From: Cavenderia fasciculata
Taxonomy: Eukaryota > Evosea > Eumycetozoa > Acytosteliales > Cavenderiaceae
Assembly: GCF_000203815.1 (NCBI RefSeq)
Contig: NW_004457713.1
Coordinates: forward strand, 1-64,000
Length of the DNA stretch: 64,000 nt
Direction: 5' to 3'
In this document: positions 10,957 through 23,208 of the stretch, in pieces
Layout of the letters: each line of letters starts with the position of its first letter
Numbering within the stretch: the first letter of the stretch is position 1
The notes under the pieces: model-generated
The model's database searches: none
What the model was told of the DNA's origin: nothing
What the model saw: the letters and a program-made list of their open reading frames with translations, nothing else
Translations under genes and position numbers: made by a program

Positions 10957-13900
10957 CCTCTGATCCCAATTTTAAAATTTATTTCTTTTTCTTTATCTTT
11001 AGGATTATTATCCCAGAACATCATAAAAAAGAATTTAAAGAACAAACAACAACTCGTACTACTGCCTCTGCTGGTGATGATGAACAACAAAAAAAGATTG
11101 ATGAAGAAGATGAAAAGAAGAGAGCAATCTTGTGGGCATGTCTAGCAGCATACATTCCAGATGACAAGACAACTCTTCAAAGAGAATTTGTAAAGCACAT
11201 AGAGTACACTCTTGCTCAGACTAGAAACGAGAATTCAGAGTTTTCATCCTTTCAATCGTTGGCCTACTGCACAAGAGATAGATTGATCGAACGATGGAAA
11301 GACACTAGATTATTCTTTCAACAACAACAAGTAAAGCAAGTAAACTATCTCTCTCTTGAATTTTTACTTGGCAGATCTCTACAAAACTCTCTACTCTCTC
11401 TTGGATTGGTAGGAAAATATGCTGATGCTCTCATGGAACTTGGAATTGAAATGGAAGATTTATATGAAGAGGTAAAAAATAATCTATAGATCAAACTATT
11501 TTTTATTTTTTTAAAAGTTCCCTTTACCAACTTTTTTTTTTCATTCTATAGGAAAGAGATGCAGGATTGGGTAATGGTGGTCTTGGACGTTTGGCTGCAT
11601 GCTTTATGGATTCCCTGGCTACTATGAATTACCCAGCTCAAGGATATGGTATAAGATACAATTATGGAATGTATGTAAACATATTTAAAAGTCTAGACAA
11701 AGCCCAGTTAACCGAAATCTAAATGAAATATTTTATTTATTTTGATTTAGGTTTTATCAAAAAATTATTGAAGGACAACAAGTTGAATTACCAGATTATT
11801 GGTTAAATTATGGATCACCTTGGCAAGTAGAACGTTTGGACTTGTCATATACGGTTGGATTCTATGGTACCGTCAAGGAATCATCTTCTGATCCCAAGTC
11901 TAAAGCGATGGAGTGGGAACCTAGTGAAAGTGTTATGGCCATTGCCTATGACCATCCAGTCCCAGGTTACAACACGTTCAACACCATCAACATTCGTCTA
12001 TGGAGTTCAAAGCCATCTGATGAATTTGATCTTGCAAGCTTCAATCAAGGAAACTATCTTGGTTCAATTGAAGACAAGGTCCGTTCAGAGAATATTACCA
12101 ATGTTCTTTATCCCAATGACAATACCATGCAAGGAAAGGAACTTAGACTTAAACAACAATACTTTTTCGTCAGTGCCACCCTTCAAGATATCATCAATCA
12201 ATTCAAAGGAACCAAACTCCCATTTAAAGAATTTCCATCGTTCCACGCCATTCAATTAAACGACACTCATCCAACACTAGGTATCCCAGAACTAATGAGA
12301 CTTTTAATTGATGTCGAGAAACTTTCATGGGATGAAGCTTGGGATATCACCACTAGAACCTTTTCCTACACCAATCACACTGTTCTTCCAGAGGCACTCG
12401 AAAGATGGAGCGTACCACTTGTCCAATATCTCATTCCAAGACACATTCGTATCATCTTTGATATCAATGACCAATTCATGAAACTTGTTGAAAAGAAATG
12501 GCCTGGTGATAATGAAAAGAAGAGAATCTTATCCATTATTGATGAATCTGATGTTAAACATGTAAAAAAAAAACAAAACAAAACAAAACAAACAAAAAAA
12601 AAAGCAAATCTTATTATTTTTATTTTATTTTTATTTTTAGATAAGAATGGCACATTTAGCAATTGTTGGATCACATATGATTAATGGTGTAGCAAAATTG
12701 CATACTGAATTAATTAAAAAGGAGGTTTTCCCATTCTTTTATGAACTATGGCCAGACAAGTTTGTAAATATGACCAATGGTGTCACTCCAAGAAGATGGA
12801 TCTATCAGTGCAATCCACACTTGTCATCTCTCATTACCAAGAAGCTCAATACCAATAGATGGGTTGTCAATCTTGATATTATAGGTGAATTGAAAAAGTT
12901 TGCAGATGATTCTGTGTTTCAAAAGGAATGGATGGCTATCAAGAGAGCCAACAAGGTAAGAATGGCCGAGTATATCGAAAAGAGATGTGGTATTCGAGTC
13001 TCTGCCGATGCAATGTTTGATACCCAGGTCAAGAGATTCCATGAATACAAACGTCAACTATTAAACATCCTAGGTGTTATCAATAGATATCTTGACATCA
13101 AAGAAGGACAAAAGCTCACTCCAAGAGTTATCATCTTTGCTGGAAAAGCTGCCCCTGGTTATTACATGGCCAAAAAGATTATTAAATTAATTAATAATGT
13201 AGCCAATGTAGTAAACAACGATCCCATAGTTGGTGATAGATTAAAGATTGTATTCATTCCAAATTATTGTGTTTCAAATGCTGAAATGTATGAAAACAAA
13301 AAAAAAAAAATAGAGATAAATTACCTTTATATATTTATTCTTTTTCCTAACCTTCTTTTTTTTTTTTTTTTCCTTCTAGTATTATCCCAAGTTCTGATTT
13401 ATCACAACACATTTCAACAGCAGGTACAGAGGCCTCTGGTACCAGTAATATGAAATTCTCAATGAACGGATCAATGATTATTGGAACATTGGATGGAGCA
13501 AATATTGAAATCAAAGAAGCGATTGGAGAAGAAAATATGTTTATATTTGGTGCCACTGCTGACAAGGTTGATTCCATTAGAAAGTCAATCCATCAAGGTA
13601 CTCACACTCCAGACAAGAGATGGGTTAGAGTTATTACCGCCATTGAAGAAGGTCTCTTTGGTCAAGTCGAAGAATTCCAGTCAATCTTAGATTCAATTAC
13701 AAATGGTGTAGATCACTATATCTTATCCTATGATTTTACTTCTTGTATGTAAAAATTTAATATAATCATTTATAAAAGTGTATATTAACAATTAAATATT
13801 TATTTTTATTTATTTTTTAGACATGGATCTTCAAAATAAAATTGACAAGTGCTATGAAAATACTAGCCAATGGGCCAAGATGTCAATTCTTGCATCCGCT

Positions 13901-14290
13901 GGTTGTGGTATTTTCTCAAGTGACAGAACCATCAAACAATACTCTGATGTCATTTGGAAATTGGATGCCTGTAGAAGAAAAGGTCCTATTGAAATAACAA
14001 ATCAAGAGGCAACATCATTCTTGACCTCAACAAGTGTTGGTGGTAGTTCGGGAAGCTTTAACAACTCTACTCTTGTAGGTGGTGCTCCTGGATCTTTGGG
14101 AAACACAGAGGTTAATCAAATTTCAATTGAAAGACTCTCTCCCTTGACTGTCATTAAACAACCTCAATCAGGTGGTGGTAATGTAGGAAGTATCACTGGA
14201 ACTAGTCCACTTGTTGTCATCAACAAAAATGATGCAAAGAATGCTCCAAAACCTGCCATGACTACTCATGGTTTTGATGTTAAAAAATAA
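10787..14290 (+). CDS. glpD: glycogen phosphorylase, glpD-like
   Basis: Cytosolic PLP enzyme that releases glucose-1-phosphate from glycogen. Seven exons: 10787-10902, 11003-11471, 11552-11670, 11751-12561, 12641-13287, 13380-13744, 13821-14290, total 2997 nt, 998 aa. Landmarks: [15 protein letters not shown] (about 155), [16 protein letters not shown] (about 197), the QLNDTHP motif (about 400) and the PLP-lysine signature [14 protein letters not shown] (about 735). Compared with 840-850 aa enzymes it has an extra charged N-terminus of about 100 residues and a Gly/Ser/Thr-rich C-terminal tail. From memory D. discoideum has a short enzyme (glpV) and a longer, developmentally controlled one (glpD); the length favours glpD, but the paralogue call is an inference. 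Intron 1 contains a run of 33 A. A 7-bp hairpin lies about 60-90 nt upstream of the ATG. Confidence 0.93.
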
Positions 14291-14485
14291 TAATTCAAAC
14301 AAAAAAAAACAAACCCCAACCCAAATCATATCAATAGTAATCTTCTTTTTATTAATAATAATAATAATAATAGTAATCATCTTTCAAATCATAAATCAAT
14401 ATAAATAAAATAAAAAATAAAAAAAAACGAATGTATTACTGCACTCAAAAAACTACCTTCTTTTTAGAATCATCACAAAAGAAAT

Positions 14486-14531
14486 ATGAGTGATCACGAC
14501 GAAAAGAAAAGAAAGAATGTAGATTCTGAAT

Positions 14532-14562
<31 letters not shown>

Positions 14563-14908
14563 CAAACAAGTAGATAGTAAAGAAAAGAAGAGATCAAAAT
14601 CATCAAAAGGTACTAGTACGATCGATCTTACTATTCCAAAATGCCCTCTTTGCGAAAATGAAAACACAACACTCTATTCAACCTCTTTCAAGAAGCATTT
14701 CTATTCATGTTCACAATGTACATTGGTATTTGTACATCCAAACTATCATGTAACTCAAGACAAGGAAAAATATAGATATGTGATGCACAACAACAGTCCA
14801 AACGATCAAAGATATTGTGACTTTTTGACTCCCGCTGTACTCAATATCGTTGATTTGTACAATATTCCAAGATTAGAAAAACATAATAATAATAAGGAAA
14901 ATAATGAA

Positions 14909-14963
<55 letters not shown>

Positions 14964-15544
14964 TTGTCAACTCTACAACAACAATTGAAACCTCAACAAT
15001 TTCTAACAACAACAACAACACATCTTCTTCCTCTTCATCTGACACTAGTAGTAATTTATTAGGATTAGATTATGGATGTGGTCCTGGTGCAGCTTTGTAT
15101 TTACTTTTCCAACAGTATAATATTAAAGTTGAAAACTATGACCCATACTTTCTACCCAATTCATCAGTACAATCAGTTATCGATTTGTTGGACAAGAAGC
15201 CACAAGAAAATAGTAGTCCTACTACTACTGAAAGTAAATTTGATTTTTTAACATGTACAGAGGCAATAGAACACTTTAGAACACCAAAAGATGATCTAGA
15301 GATCATTTTTTCAAAGAATATGGTAAAGGATGGTGGATGGGTATTGTTTATGACACAGTTGCTTACAAATGACTCAATGTTTTCCAATTGGTTTTACCCT
15401 CGCGATGTAACCCATGTTTGTTTCTATAGACCATCTACATTTGAATGGATCGGAAAAAAGTATAATTGTAAAATAACAACAGTTCATGTATCACAAAATA
15501 TTGCAATCTTTAAGGTTAACCATAGCAATGAACCCACTATATAA
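14486..15544 (+). CDS. zinc-ribbon class I SAM-dependent methyltransferase
   Basis: Single-exon gene of 352 aa. After a charged, Ser/Thr-rich start comes a Cys4 zinc ribbon (CPLC at 53-56 and CSQC at 75-78). A linker with an AAT-encoded Asn run follows, then a Rossmann methyltransferase fold: motif I LGLDYGCGPGAAL near residues 191-203, then FDFLTCTEAIEHF as the motif around beta-4. The last part reads FSNWFYPRDVTHVCFYRP. The arrangement Cys4 ribbon, SAM motif and DPTHV-like block is, to my knowledge, most common in uncharacterised bacterial methyltransferases, so bacterial ancestry is possible. The substrate is unknown. The Asn and Ser runs are lineage-typical insertions. Confidence 0.8.
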
Positions 15545-15681
15545 TATTATATTTCCCTCCAAAAAAATAAAAAAAATAAAAAAAATATATAAAAGTCACA
15601 CATTTTTACATCACCAGATGATAACATTTTTTTATTCTATTATTATTTGCAATCAAATATTTATCTCTTTATATATATATA

Positions 15682-15688
15682 ATGAACA

Positions 15689-15752
<64 letters not shown>

Positions 15753-15939
15753 CTCTTTAGACTCTACACAACAACAGATTGATAAAATCTATAAAATGAC
15801 AGTTGAAGAATATTTAGAACAACAATTCCAAGATCAAGTAGATCAAATCAACCACACTGTAGAACAACAAACTAAAAACATGTTGCAAGAGGCAAACAAT
15901 ACCAAAAAAGATTTAAAACATATATCTACTCAACAATAG
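15682..15939 (+). CDS. small poly-Ser coiled-coil protein
   Basis: Single short exon of 85 aa. Residues 4-23 are almost pure Ser, encoded by a TCA repeat. The remainder (MTVEEYLEQQFQDQVDQI and following) is Gln/Glu-rich and predicted by eye to form an amphipathic helix or coiled coil. No family is recognised. Support for it being a gene: an ATG after A/T-rich DNA, a sensible non-repeat C-terminal half, and a position in its own gap between two genes. The repeat itself carries no functional information. Confidence 0.55.
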
Positions 15940-16038
15940 CTGCATTTCTTTTGTTTTTTTTTTTTTTTTCTATTTTCTTTTTTTCAACATATAACTTCAC
16001 ACATAGACCTCCATTTTGTCTATCTTTTCAACCGTCTC

Positions 16039-17055
16039 ATGATGAACAAATTTCAAAAATTAACAAATGCATTCAAAAACTATTATGGTGAAGATGCAAT
16101 AAAACGATTGTTACTAAACTCTAACAACAGCAACAAACCGATTATATTGATTGGTGGACATCAGTTGACAGGTAAAAGTACAATGGCAAAGAAAATATCT
16201 CAACACTTTCAAGATGGTTGTTTCTATTCGGTTGGGTCAATGTTTAGAGATTTGGCAACTTCATTAAATATATCGGTAGCTGAACAAAGTAGATTGCTCA
16301 GAGAAATTGAAGAATACCATAAACAACCAAACAACAATAACTCTATTCTGAGTGGTCAGCGGATAAAGAACAATCCACTATTTAATATAAAGGTTGATTT
16401 GGAATTGGATTATAGGACATGCCAAATAATTCAAGGTGTAGAATCAACAACACCTACTACTACTCCTCATTCAAAATATAGCGTCATTGAAGGAAGACAA
16501 CCTGCCTTGCTAGGATGTTTTATTCAATCATTAACCAACAACAACAACAACAACAATGATGCTAATCATAACAATCAAATGATAAAGGTCTATGTAAAAT
16601 GTAGTGCAAGAGAAAAAGCTTTAAGATATTTGGAGAGAGAGGTAGGAAAAGGAGCATCTATTTTGGCAGACTCTGTATTGCCCAAGGAAAAGGATCTAGA
16701 AAGAGATGATCATTTTTCTTCCACCAATCTTTCAACTATAGCAAATACTATATCAAAATTACCTCTTGAAAATATAGACAAAATAATATCTGGTTTTATT
16801 GAAAACCAAGATAGAGATCAAAATGATAGAAAGAGATATATGTAAGTTAAAAAAAAATTAAAAATATATATATATATATAAATTGAGCTAATAAAATTTC
16901 TTTTTCACTCTAGGGATATTTATGGTTTGGATTATGAAGATAAGGATTACTATGATCTAGTTATTGATACTACTGGTGATACTTCAGAAAATAATTTAAA
17001 AAAAGCATTGGATTTTATCAATCATTTAAAAATTAAAGATTTAATAAAAAAATAG
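16039..17055 (+). CDS. cytidylate-kinase-like P-loop protein
   Basis: Two exons (16039-16841, 16914-17055) encode 314 aa. The Walker A motif is GGHQLTGKST (residues 39-48), followed by CFYSVGSMFRDLA, which resembles the nucleotide-monophosphate site of CMP kinases. The C-terminal exon gives YGLDYEDKDYYDLVIDTT, close to the conserved end of bacterial cytidylate kinases (YDLVI-T). The middle has an Asn-rich insert. Probable role: phosphorylation of CMP/dCMP or a related monophosphate, but the protein is longer than canonical enzymes and could have another substrate. Two adjacent ATGs (16039, 16042) are possible starts. Confidence 0.72.
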
Positions 17056-17224
17056 CTTTGTCCTTTTTTGTTCATCGGAAAAAAAAAAAAACAAAAATCT
17101 TTTTTTTTTTTTTTTTTTAATTTTTTTAAAACTTTCAACACGAACTTGCTGATCAATCAGCTCATTCAAATTCAATCTTTAATCAGCAGCACCTATATAT
17201 CGTAGATTGTTTATATAATCAAAA

Positions 17225-18999
17225 ATGTTGTGCAGAAGATTATTAAAGACAAACAACATTATCAAAAATGTTGCTTCATTAAAGTACACACCAACAACAA
17301 CAACTTCAACAAATGTCGTAAGAAATTTATCAAGATCTTTCTCGACTGCCAGTACCACAACTACAGTTCAACCAATTGATCACTCTTCCCAAATGGATGT
17401 ATGTAGCAAAACCGTTTAAGCAACCAACAAACCAACTTGTTCAAATCAAACCTTATTAATAACCTTTACTATTTCTCATTTGTACAAAAGAGAATTCTTG
17501 GTAGAATTCAAGAAGAGACAAACAGAGCATTTGAAGGAGGAGGTGAAAAGAGAAATAATGCACAACACTCAAAAGGAAAGTTATTGGCAAGAGAGAGAAT
17601 CGATTTATTATTAGATGCCGATTCGTTTAGAGAGTATGACATGTTGGTCACTCATCGTTGTCAAGATTTTGCTGTTGAAAAGATTCCAGGTGATGGTGTC
17701 ATCACTGGACACGGTACTATCAATGGTAAATTAGTATTTGTCTTTTCACAAGATTTCACAGTCAATGGTGGAAGTTTGTCAGAAGCTCATGCTGAAAAGA
17801 TCTGCAAGATTATGGACAAGGCCATGAAGGTTGGTGCACCAGTTATTGGTTTGAACGATTCTGGAGGTGCTCGTATTCAAGAAGGTATTGCCAGTTTGGC
17901 AGGTTATGCAGAGGTGTTCCAACGTAATGTTATGGCCTCTGGTGTCATTCCACAAATCTCTGTCATCATGGGTCCATGTGCTGGTGGTGCTGTCTATTCA
18001 CCAGCCATCACTGACTTTACTTTTATGGTAAAGGATACCTCATACCTCTTTGTAACTGGTCCAGATGTCGTAAAATCTGTCACCAAGCAAGATATTACTC
18101 AAGAAGAGTTGGGTGGTGCAAAGACACATACTACCAAGTCTGGTGTAGCTCATCTTGCCTTTGAAAACGATATCGATGCTCTCAAAAAGGTTCGCGAGTT
18201 GGTTACCATGTTGCCACAATCCAACTACTCTGCACCAGCTCAATCTGAATGCTTTGACGACCCAACTCGTGAGGATGAAGTCCTTGACAAGATCGTTCCA
18301 GAGGATCCAAACAAGCCATACGACATGATGGAAGTCATTGAAAGAGTCGTCGATGAAGGCCGTTTCTTTGAGATCCAACCAAACTATGCCAAAAATATCA
18401 TTATCGGTTTTGCTGCCATGGAAGGTAGAACCGTTGGTATCGTTGCCAATCAACCAAAGGAACTCGCTGGTTGTCTTGATATCGATGCCTCTGTAAAGGC
18501 TGCCAGATTCGTACGTTTCTGTGACTGCTTCAACATTCCACTCATCACATTTGTTGATGTTCCAGGTTTCCTCCCAGGTACCGACCAAGAACACGGTGGT
18601 ATCATTCGTCATGGTGCCAAGTTGCTCTATGCCTATGCAGAGGCTACCGTTCCAAAGATTGCTGTCATCACAAGAAAGGCTTATGGTGGTGCCTATGATG
18701 TCATGTCATCCAAGCACTTGCGTGGTGACACCAATTACAGTTGGCCAAGTGGTCAAGTCGCTGTCATGGGATCAAAGGGTGCTGTTGAAATCATCTTCCG
18801 TGGAAAGGGTGACATTGCTGAACAAGAACAAATCTATAACGACAAGTTTGCCAATCCATTGCCAGCTGCCAGACGTGGTTTCATCGATTCAATCATCGTA
18901 CCAAGAGAAACTAGAAAGATCATCTGCGAGGATTTGCAAGTATTGAAAGATAAGAAATTGGAAAATCCAAAAAAGAAACATGGTAACATTCCACTTTAA
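17225..18999 (+). CDS. pccB: propionyl-CoA carboxylase beta chain, mitochondrial
   Basis: Carboxyltransferase subunit that makes methylmalonyl-CoA from propionyl-CoA. Two exons (17225-17398, 17491-18999) give 560 aa. The first exon encodes an Arg/Ser/Thr-rich mitochondrial presequence ([11 protein letters not shown] and following). The mature part has the acyl-CoA carboxyltransferase blocks [64 protein letters not shown] and the C-terminal KKHGNIPL, all typical of PCCB. The 3' splice site (ACAAAAG) is weaker than the usual TTTTAG but preserves frame. An alpha (biotin) subunit is not in the window. Confidence 0.95.
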
Positions 19000-19093
19000 A
19001 AAAAAACATATCAACAAAATAAAAACATAAAGAAGGATATGTTTTATAAATTTATTTAGAGATTTATATACAAAGAGAGAGGTTGGTTTATTT

Positions 19094-21351
19094 TTACATT
19101 CTATTGTTGTTGTTGTTGTTGTTGGGTTCAGGAGAATTGGAAATTTTAGCAATAAATTGAAAGGATGATTTTGGGTTGAATGAAAGACATGGTTGATCGT
19201 AAATGGTAGAGGGGAGTCTCAAGTCTACAACAACATTTTTTAGGGATTTGCAATTGGAAAGAGTCTTGGTTGCACACCACTCGGCGATGGCACTACGAAC
19301 CATATCCTCTTCAAGACGGATTCCACACTCTAATGATTCCAGTGATTGGCAATGTCTGAGATATTCTAGACATTCTTCGTTTACGCCAAGGCTGTTGGAT
19401 GTATCGAGTTGTTGGAGTGAAGACATTTTGGCGATTGAAAGAAATATTTGCTCGTTGAGAATCCAACCTCCGCCACGCGAGCCGCCAATGCACAACTGGG
19501 TTAGCTCTTGGCAATTTGGGAGCTGTGCAAAGGATTTGGGTGGAATCTCAATCCATTTGCTTGTAGAGTTGATGAGTGATAGTTTTTGAAGTGAAGGACA
19601 ACCAGAGCCAATGTGTCCAAGACCACGTCCGATTGATTCACTTCCTTCCATTTGTGTGCAACAAATAGACAAAACACGTAAAAGAGGTAGATTGGAAAAG
19701 GCCCTCCAACAAGAGCTGTCCAAATTAAATGAACTTAGAAATAGAATCTCTAAATGGACCAAACGAGATAGTGTCATTTCAAAGAAACTACAATCTCCTT
19801 CTTTGTGGTATTCCAAATCAAAACTTAGATCCAAATCCAATTCACAAAGTGATTCCCAACATTGTGTTAAATTTGATATCTCTCTAATTAAAATTGATGA
19901 TTGAGTGGTAATGGGTTGATTTGTTTGTTCGTTTTGTTGAGTTTGTTGTTGTTGTGGTTGAATTTGTTGTTGTTGTTGATTTTGAGTTTGTTGTTGTTGA
20001 GTTTGTTCATTAGAAGTGATGGTAGCAGTAGCAAATTCCAATTTCTTTAATTTTTTACATCTTTCCAAAAAATTTAAATATTTGCCATTGTTTTGGTCAT
20101 GTTGTTCATCAACATCCCACTCTGCAATTGACAGCCAATTCAGATTTTCTAGAAATGGCAGTCTGCAAATGGTTTGTTCAGTGGCAACACCAAGTCTTAG
20201 TGTACGTAATCTTTTGCACGTGGTTAGGCTGTGAATTAACTCTGAGTCTCTGTCAATGCCGCTGACATCAAGAGAAGTTAAGGTTGCAATGTGACCCAGT
20301 TTTGTAAATGCTTCGACGGCTACGTTGGCAAAGCCACCAAGCTCGACATTTACTAATTTGGTTTTTGTGAGAGAGTCTATTGTTCTTGATGTCAAATGAT
20401 TCGAGTGAAGGACAATACGCTTGAGTTGGGGAAGTGAAAGGCAAATGGATTCAATGTGAGAGTCGTGAAGGTTCGGGCAATAGTAGAATTGAAGATCGGT
20501 CACTTGCCTGCAGTGGTTTATGATGGTGTGCAGACTGCTAGAGTTGAAATAGATGGAATGGGAACAACGTATCTTTTTTAAATATTCGCTGTGTTTGTAA
20601 ATCTTTCTATTAATTATATCCAAGCTCGTTCCATTTCTATTGTCAATCAATAATTCATTGGTAGAGATAAAACTAAATCTATTCCATTCTCTGCTGACTA
20701 GAGACGTAACCATCAAGTCGGTGGATTTTAAAAAACAAAATATACTAATGATAAGCTCGAATGGTAAATCCATGAATCTAAAAAAAAAAAAAGAAAAAGA
20801 AAATATTAGTTTATAGACAAAAAATAATTGATCAACATTACATACTTTAGTTTTCTCTTTGAATTTCTCTTTTTTCTCAAAGATGAATCATTTGACGAGG
20901 AGGAGGAGGAGGTGGAGGAGGAGGAAGAAGAAGAGGTAGAAGTAGGAGATGTTGTTGGTTGAGTAAAAGAAGAAGAAGAAGAAGTTGACTTTAACTTTTG
21001 AGCGTTTCTATGATATCCTGTATCACTATCATAGTAATTATTATCTGGATTGGTCCAAGTATCATTATTATTATCATCCTCCCAAGTTGATCTGATGGCT
21101 TGTCTTTTATTTGGATAATTGTGCCCTGCAGATGATGATGATGATGATGATCCTACATTGTTCTCGCTGTTTGAGCTAAATACATGGTTTGTTGGCGATG
21201 AGGAGGAAGAAGATGAAGTGATATTAGACGAGGAGGAGGAGTTATCATCGTCTTCCTTTGACCACCAAAATTTTCTTTTAAAAGCCATAAAAGGTATTGT
21301 TGTAAGAGCATTCCTTAGAAATTCAAAGGTTGCATCAAAACCATGTATCAT
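19094..21351 (-). CDS. F-box and leucine-rich-repeat protein
   Basis: Probable SCF ubiquitin-ligase substrate adaptor. Two exons (21351-20846, 20777-19094) total 2190 nt, 729 aa. Exon 1 encodes a Ser-rich, basic, likely disordered region. The F-box lies at about 171-210 (MDLPFELIISIFCFLKSTDL), immediately after the splice junction. LRRs follow (LKRIVLHSNHL, LTSLDVSGIDRD, LRTLRLG, CQELTQLCIGG), with a Gln-rich insertion between them. An internal ATG at 21288 (MAFKRKFWW) is an alternative start. The ligand is unknown. The gene is transcribed divergently from the homeobox gene. Confidence 0.83.
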
Positions 21352-21863
21352 TGAAAATATTTTTACAAACTCTATATAATTACAGTTTGAGAAGGCTTGG
21401 AGAAGCTATGAAGCAGTTGATAGGTAGATGGGTTGGTGAGGAGGGGGAGGAATGAAAAGGGTGGGGGTTAGTAAAAATGATATACAGATTGATTGATATT
21501 ATTAGTGTTTACCTTTCCCAAGTTCTCTTCGTCCATTCTTTTTTGTTGTTGTTGTTGTTGTGTACAGTTTATCTGCTTACTCTTTTAACAAAACTAAAAA
21601 AGTAGAGTACTGTCTCTACTGGGGGCTTCAAAGATTTTTTGTTTTTTTTTTTTTTTTTTCTTGTTATTCGATTTGACACATGCCTTCAACTTGTCATGGT
21701 GTTAAAGGATCATTGTGAAACAATAATCATGTTGTGGGTACAAGAACGGATAATGATTCAACAATGAAAGGATGATCAATATTTACAAAATGATAAATAG
21801 GATGGACTGATAGAGTCTTTTAAAAAGCTCTGTACTTTATATTAATTCAATTGTTGTGTGGAA
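21352..21863. promoter_or_regulatory. divergent promoter region, F-box and homeobox genes
   Basis: About 510 bp between two divergent start codons. No ORF of note. It holds a T run (about 21640-21659), a GTT run and a perfect inverted repeat at 21601-21620 (AGTAGAG, 6-nt loop, CTCTACT). TATATTAATTC just upstream of the homeobox ATG is a possible core promoter. I see no recognised factor site. Confidence 0.4.
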
Positions 21864-21977
21864 ATGGAGGAATACATAGACTATAACAATTTACTCTCAC
21901 ATCCCCTTGTTTTAAATGACAATGAATCCATTATTCATAATCAATTCACACAATTTCTAAACATTTTAAATTTTAAC

Positions 21978-22025
<48 letters not shown>

Positions 22026-23070
22026 CATAATGAAACGAGTAATGGTTGCAATACCAATTTCAATAATGGTTCAACAACAGCTCCTATTTCCTCTCCTCTT
22101 TCATCATCATCAGATGATTCATTTACTTTTTCTTCATTTCCTCATATTAATGGTCAATCTAAATACCACAACTTGCCAGTAGATTATGATATTGGATCTT
22201 TTATTTCTTGTCAAAAGTTGGACAAGATAAGCAATTCACTATTCACACAACCACTACAACTATTGACTAGTTACTATAATAGAGAAATTCAATCACTACA
22301 ACAACAATATTCACAACGTATCTCCAATCTTGATATAATTTTAACTCAAATTTCAAAAGTATTAGACTCTTTTTAAAAAGAGATAGAAAATCTATCATAA
22401 TTATCATTGACCATTATCATTATTATTAACATTATTAACACTATTATTATATTATTATTATTATTTTATTTTTATTTCCTAGTTGAGACCAATAAGTGAT
22501 AATGAAAAGAGAGTAAAATATTTACAAATGGAATCATACTTTAATCTCATGAAATGTTTTCAAAAGAGTAATTGCTGTGAAATCATATTATCTCTCCAAA
22601 AGAATGTAATCGCCAGTAGTTGCAGACACCGAAGAAAACTATCAAAAGTCCAAGAGAAACAGCTCAAAGATTGGTATTTATGTCATCAAATGGTTCCATA
22701 TCCAGATGAAGAAGAAAAATCCGTCTTGGCATCACAAACTAATATTTCAAGATCACAGTTGGACAATTGGTTTGGTAATCGAAGAATGAGAGACAAGGCA
22801 AAAAAAGATTCAACAGTTAAAAATAATAATACTATTATCAACAACAATGACAACGACAACAACAACAACAACAATGAAAATAGCGATGAAGATGATGGTA
22901 GAGGTGACCAACTATGTTTCTTATCAACAATACTGACATTGTCTAAATCTACAACCCCAACATCAATGTTTGACGAGGAATTTGAACAAGATGAGGAATA
23001 TTTTGACTTTGAAGAAGAAGAAGAAGAAGAAAGGGAGTGTAATGATTATAAACTCGATGATCAAGAATAA
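21864..23070 (+). CDS. homeobox protein, TALE-like
   Basis: Probable DNA-binding transcription factor. Two exons (21864-22358, 22483-23070) encode 360 aa. The N-terminal part contains an AAT-encoded Asn run. The homeodomain is at about 213-272: RHRRKLSKVQEKQLKDWY for helix 1, VPYPDEEEK in the loop, and recognition helix SRSQLDNWFGNRRMR (WFxNRR at 261-266). The Pro-Tyr-Pro insertion between helices 1 and 2 is the mark of the TALE class. After the homeodomain come Asn/Asp runs and an acidic Glu-rich tail that could act in activation. The upstream GTG sometimes taken as start is not usable in a eukaryote; the ATG at 21864 is chosen. D. discoideum has a family of hbx genes; which one this matches is not clear. 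Confidence 0.88.
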
Positions 23071-23126
23071 AATAATAATGTTTTGATGTTTTATAAATGT
23101 ATTATTAATATTTATATATTGGCCTC

Positions 23127-23128
<2 letters not shown>

Positions 23129-23192
<64 letters not shown>
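23129..23192. repeat. TTA trinucleotide tract between convergent genes
   Basis: About 20 copies of TTA/TAT in the short gap between the homeobox gene and the complex I gene, which converge here. Confidence 0.9.
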
Positions 23193-23194
<2 letters not shown>

Positions 23195-23208
23195 TAAACC
23201 AATAAAAC

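Noticed and set aside
18040-18612. 190-codon minus-strand ORF inside pccB.
   Set aside because: Antisense of a strongly conserved enzyme; no own start context or family.
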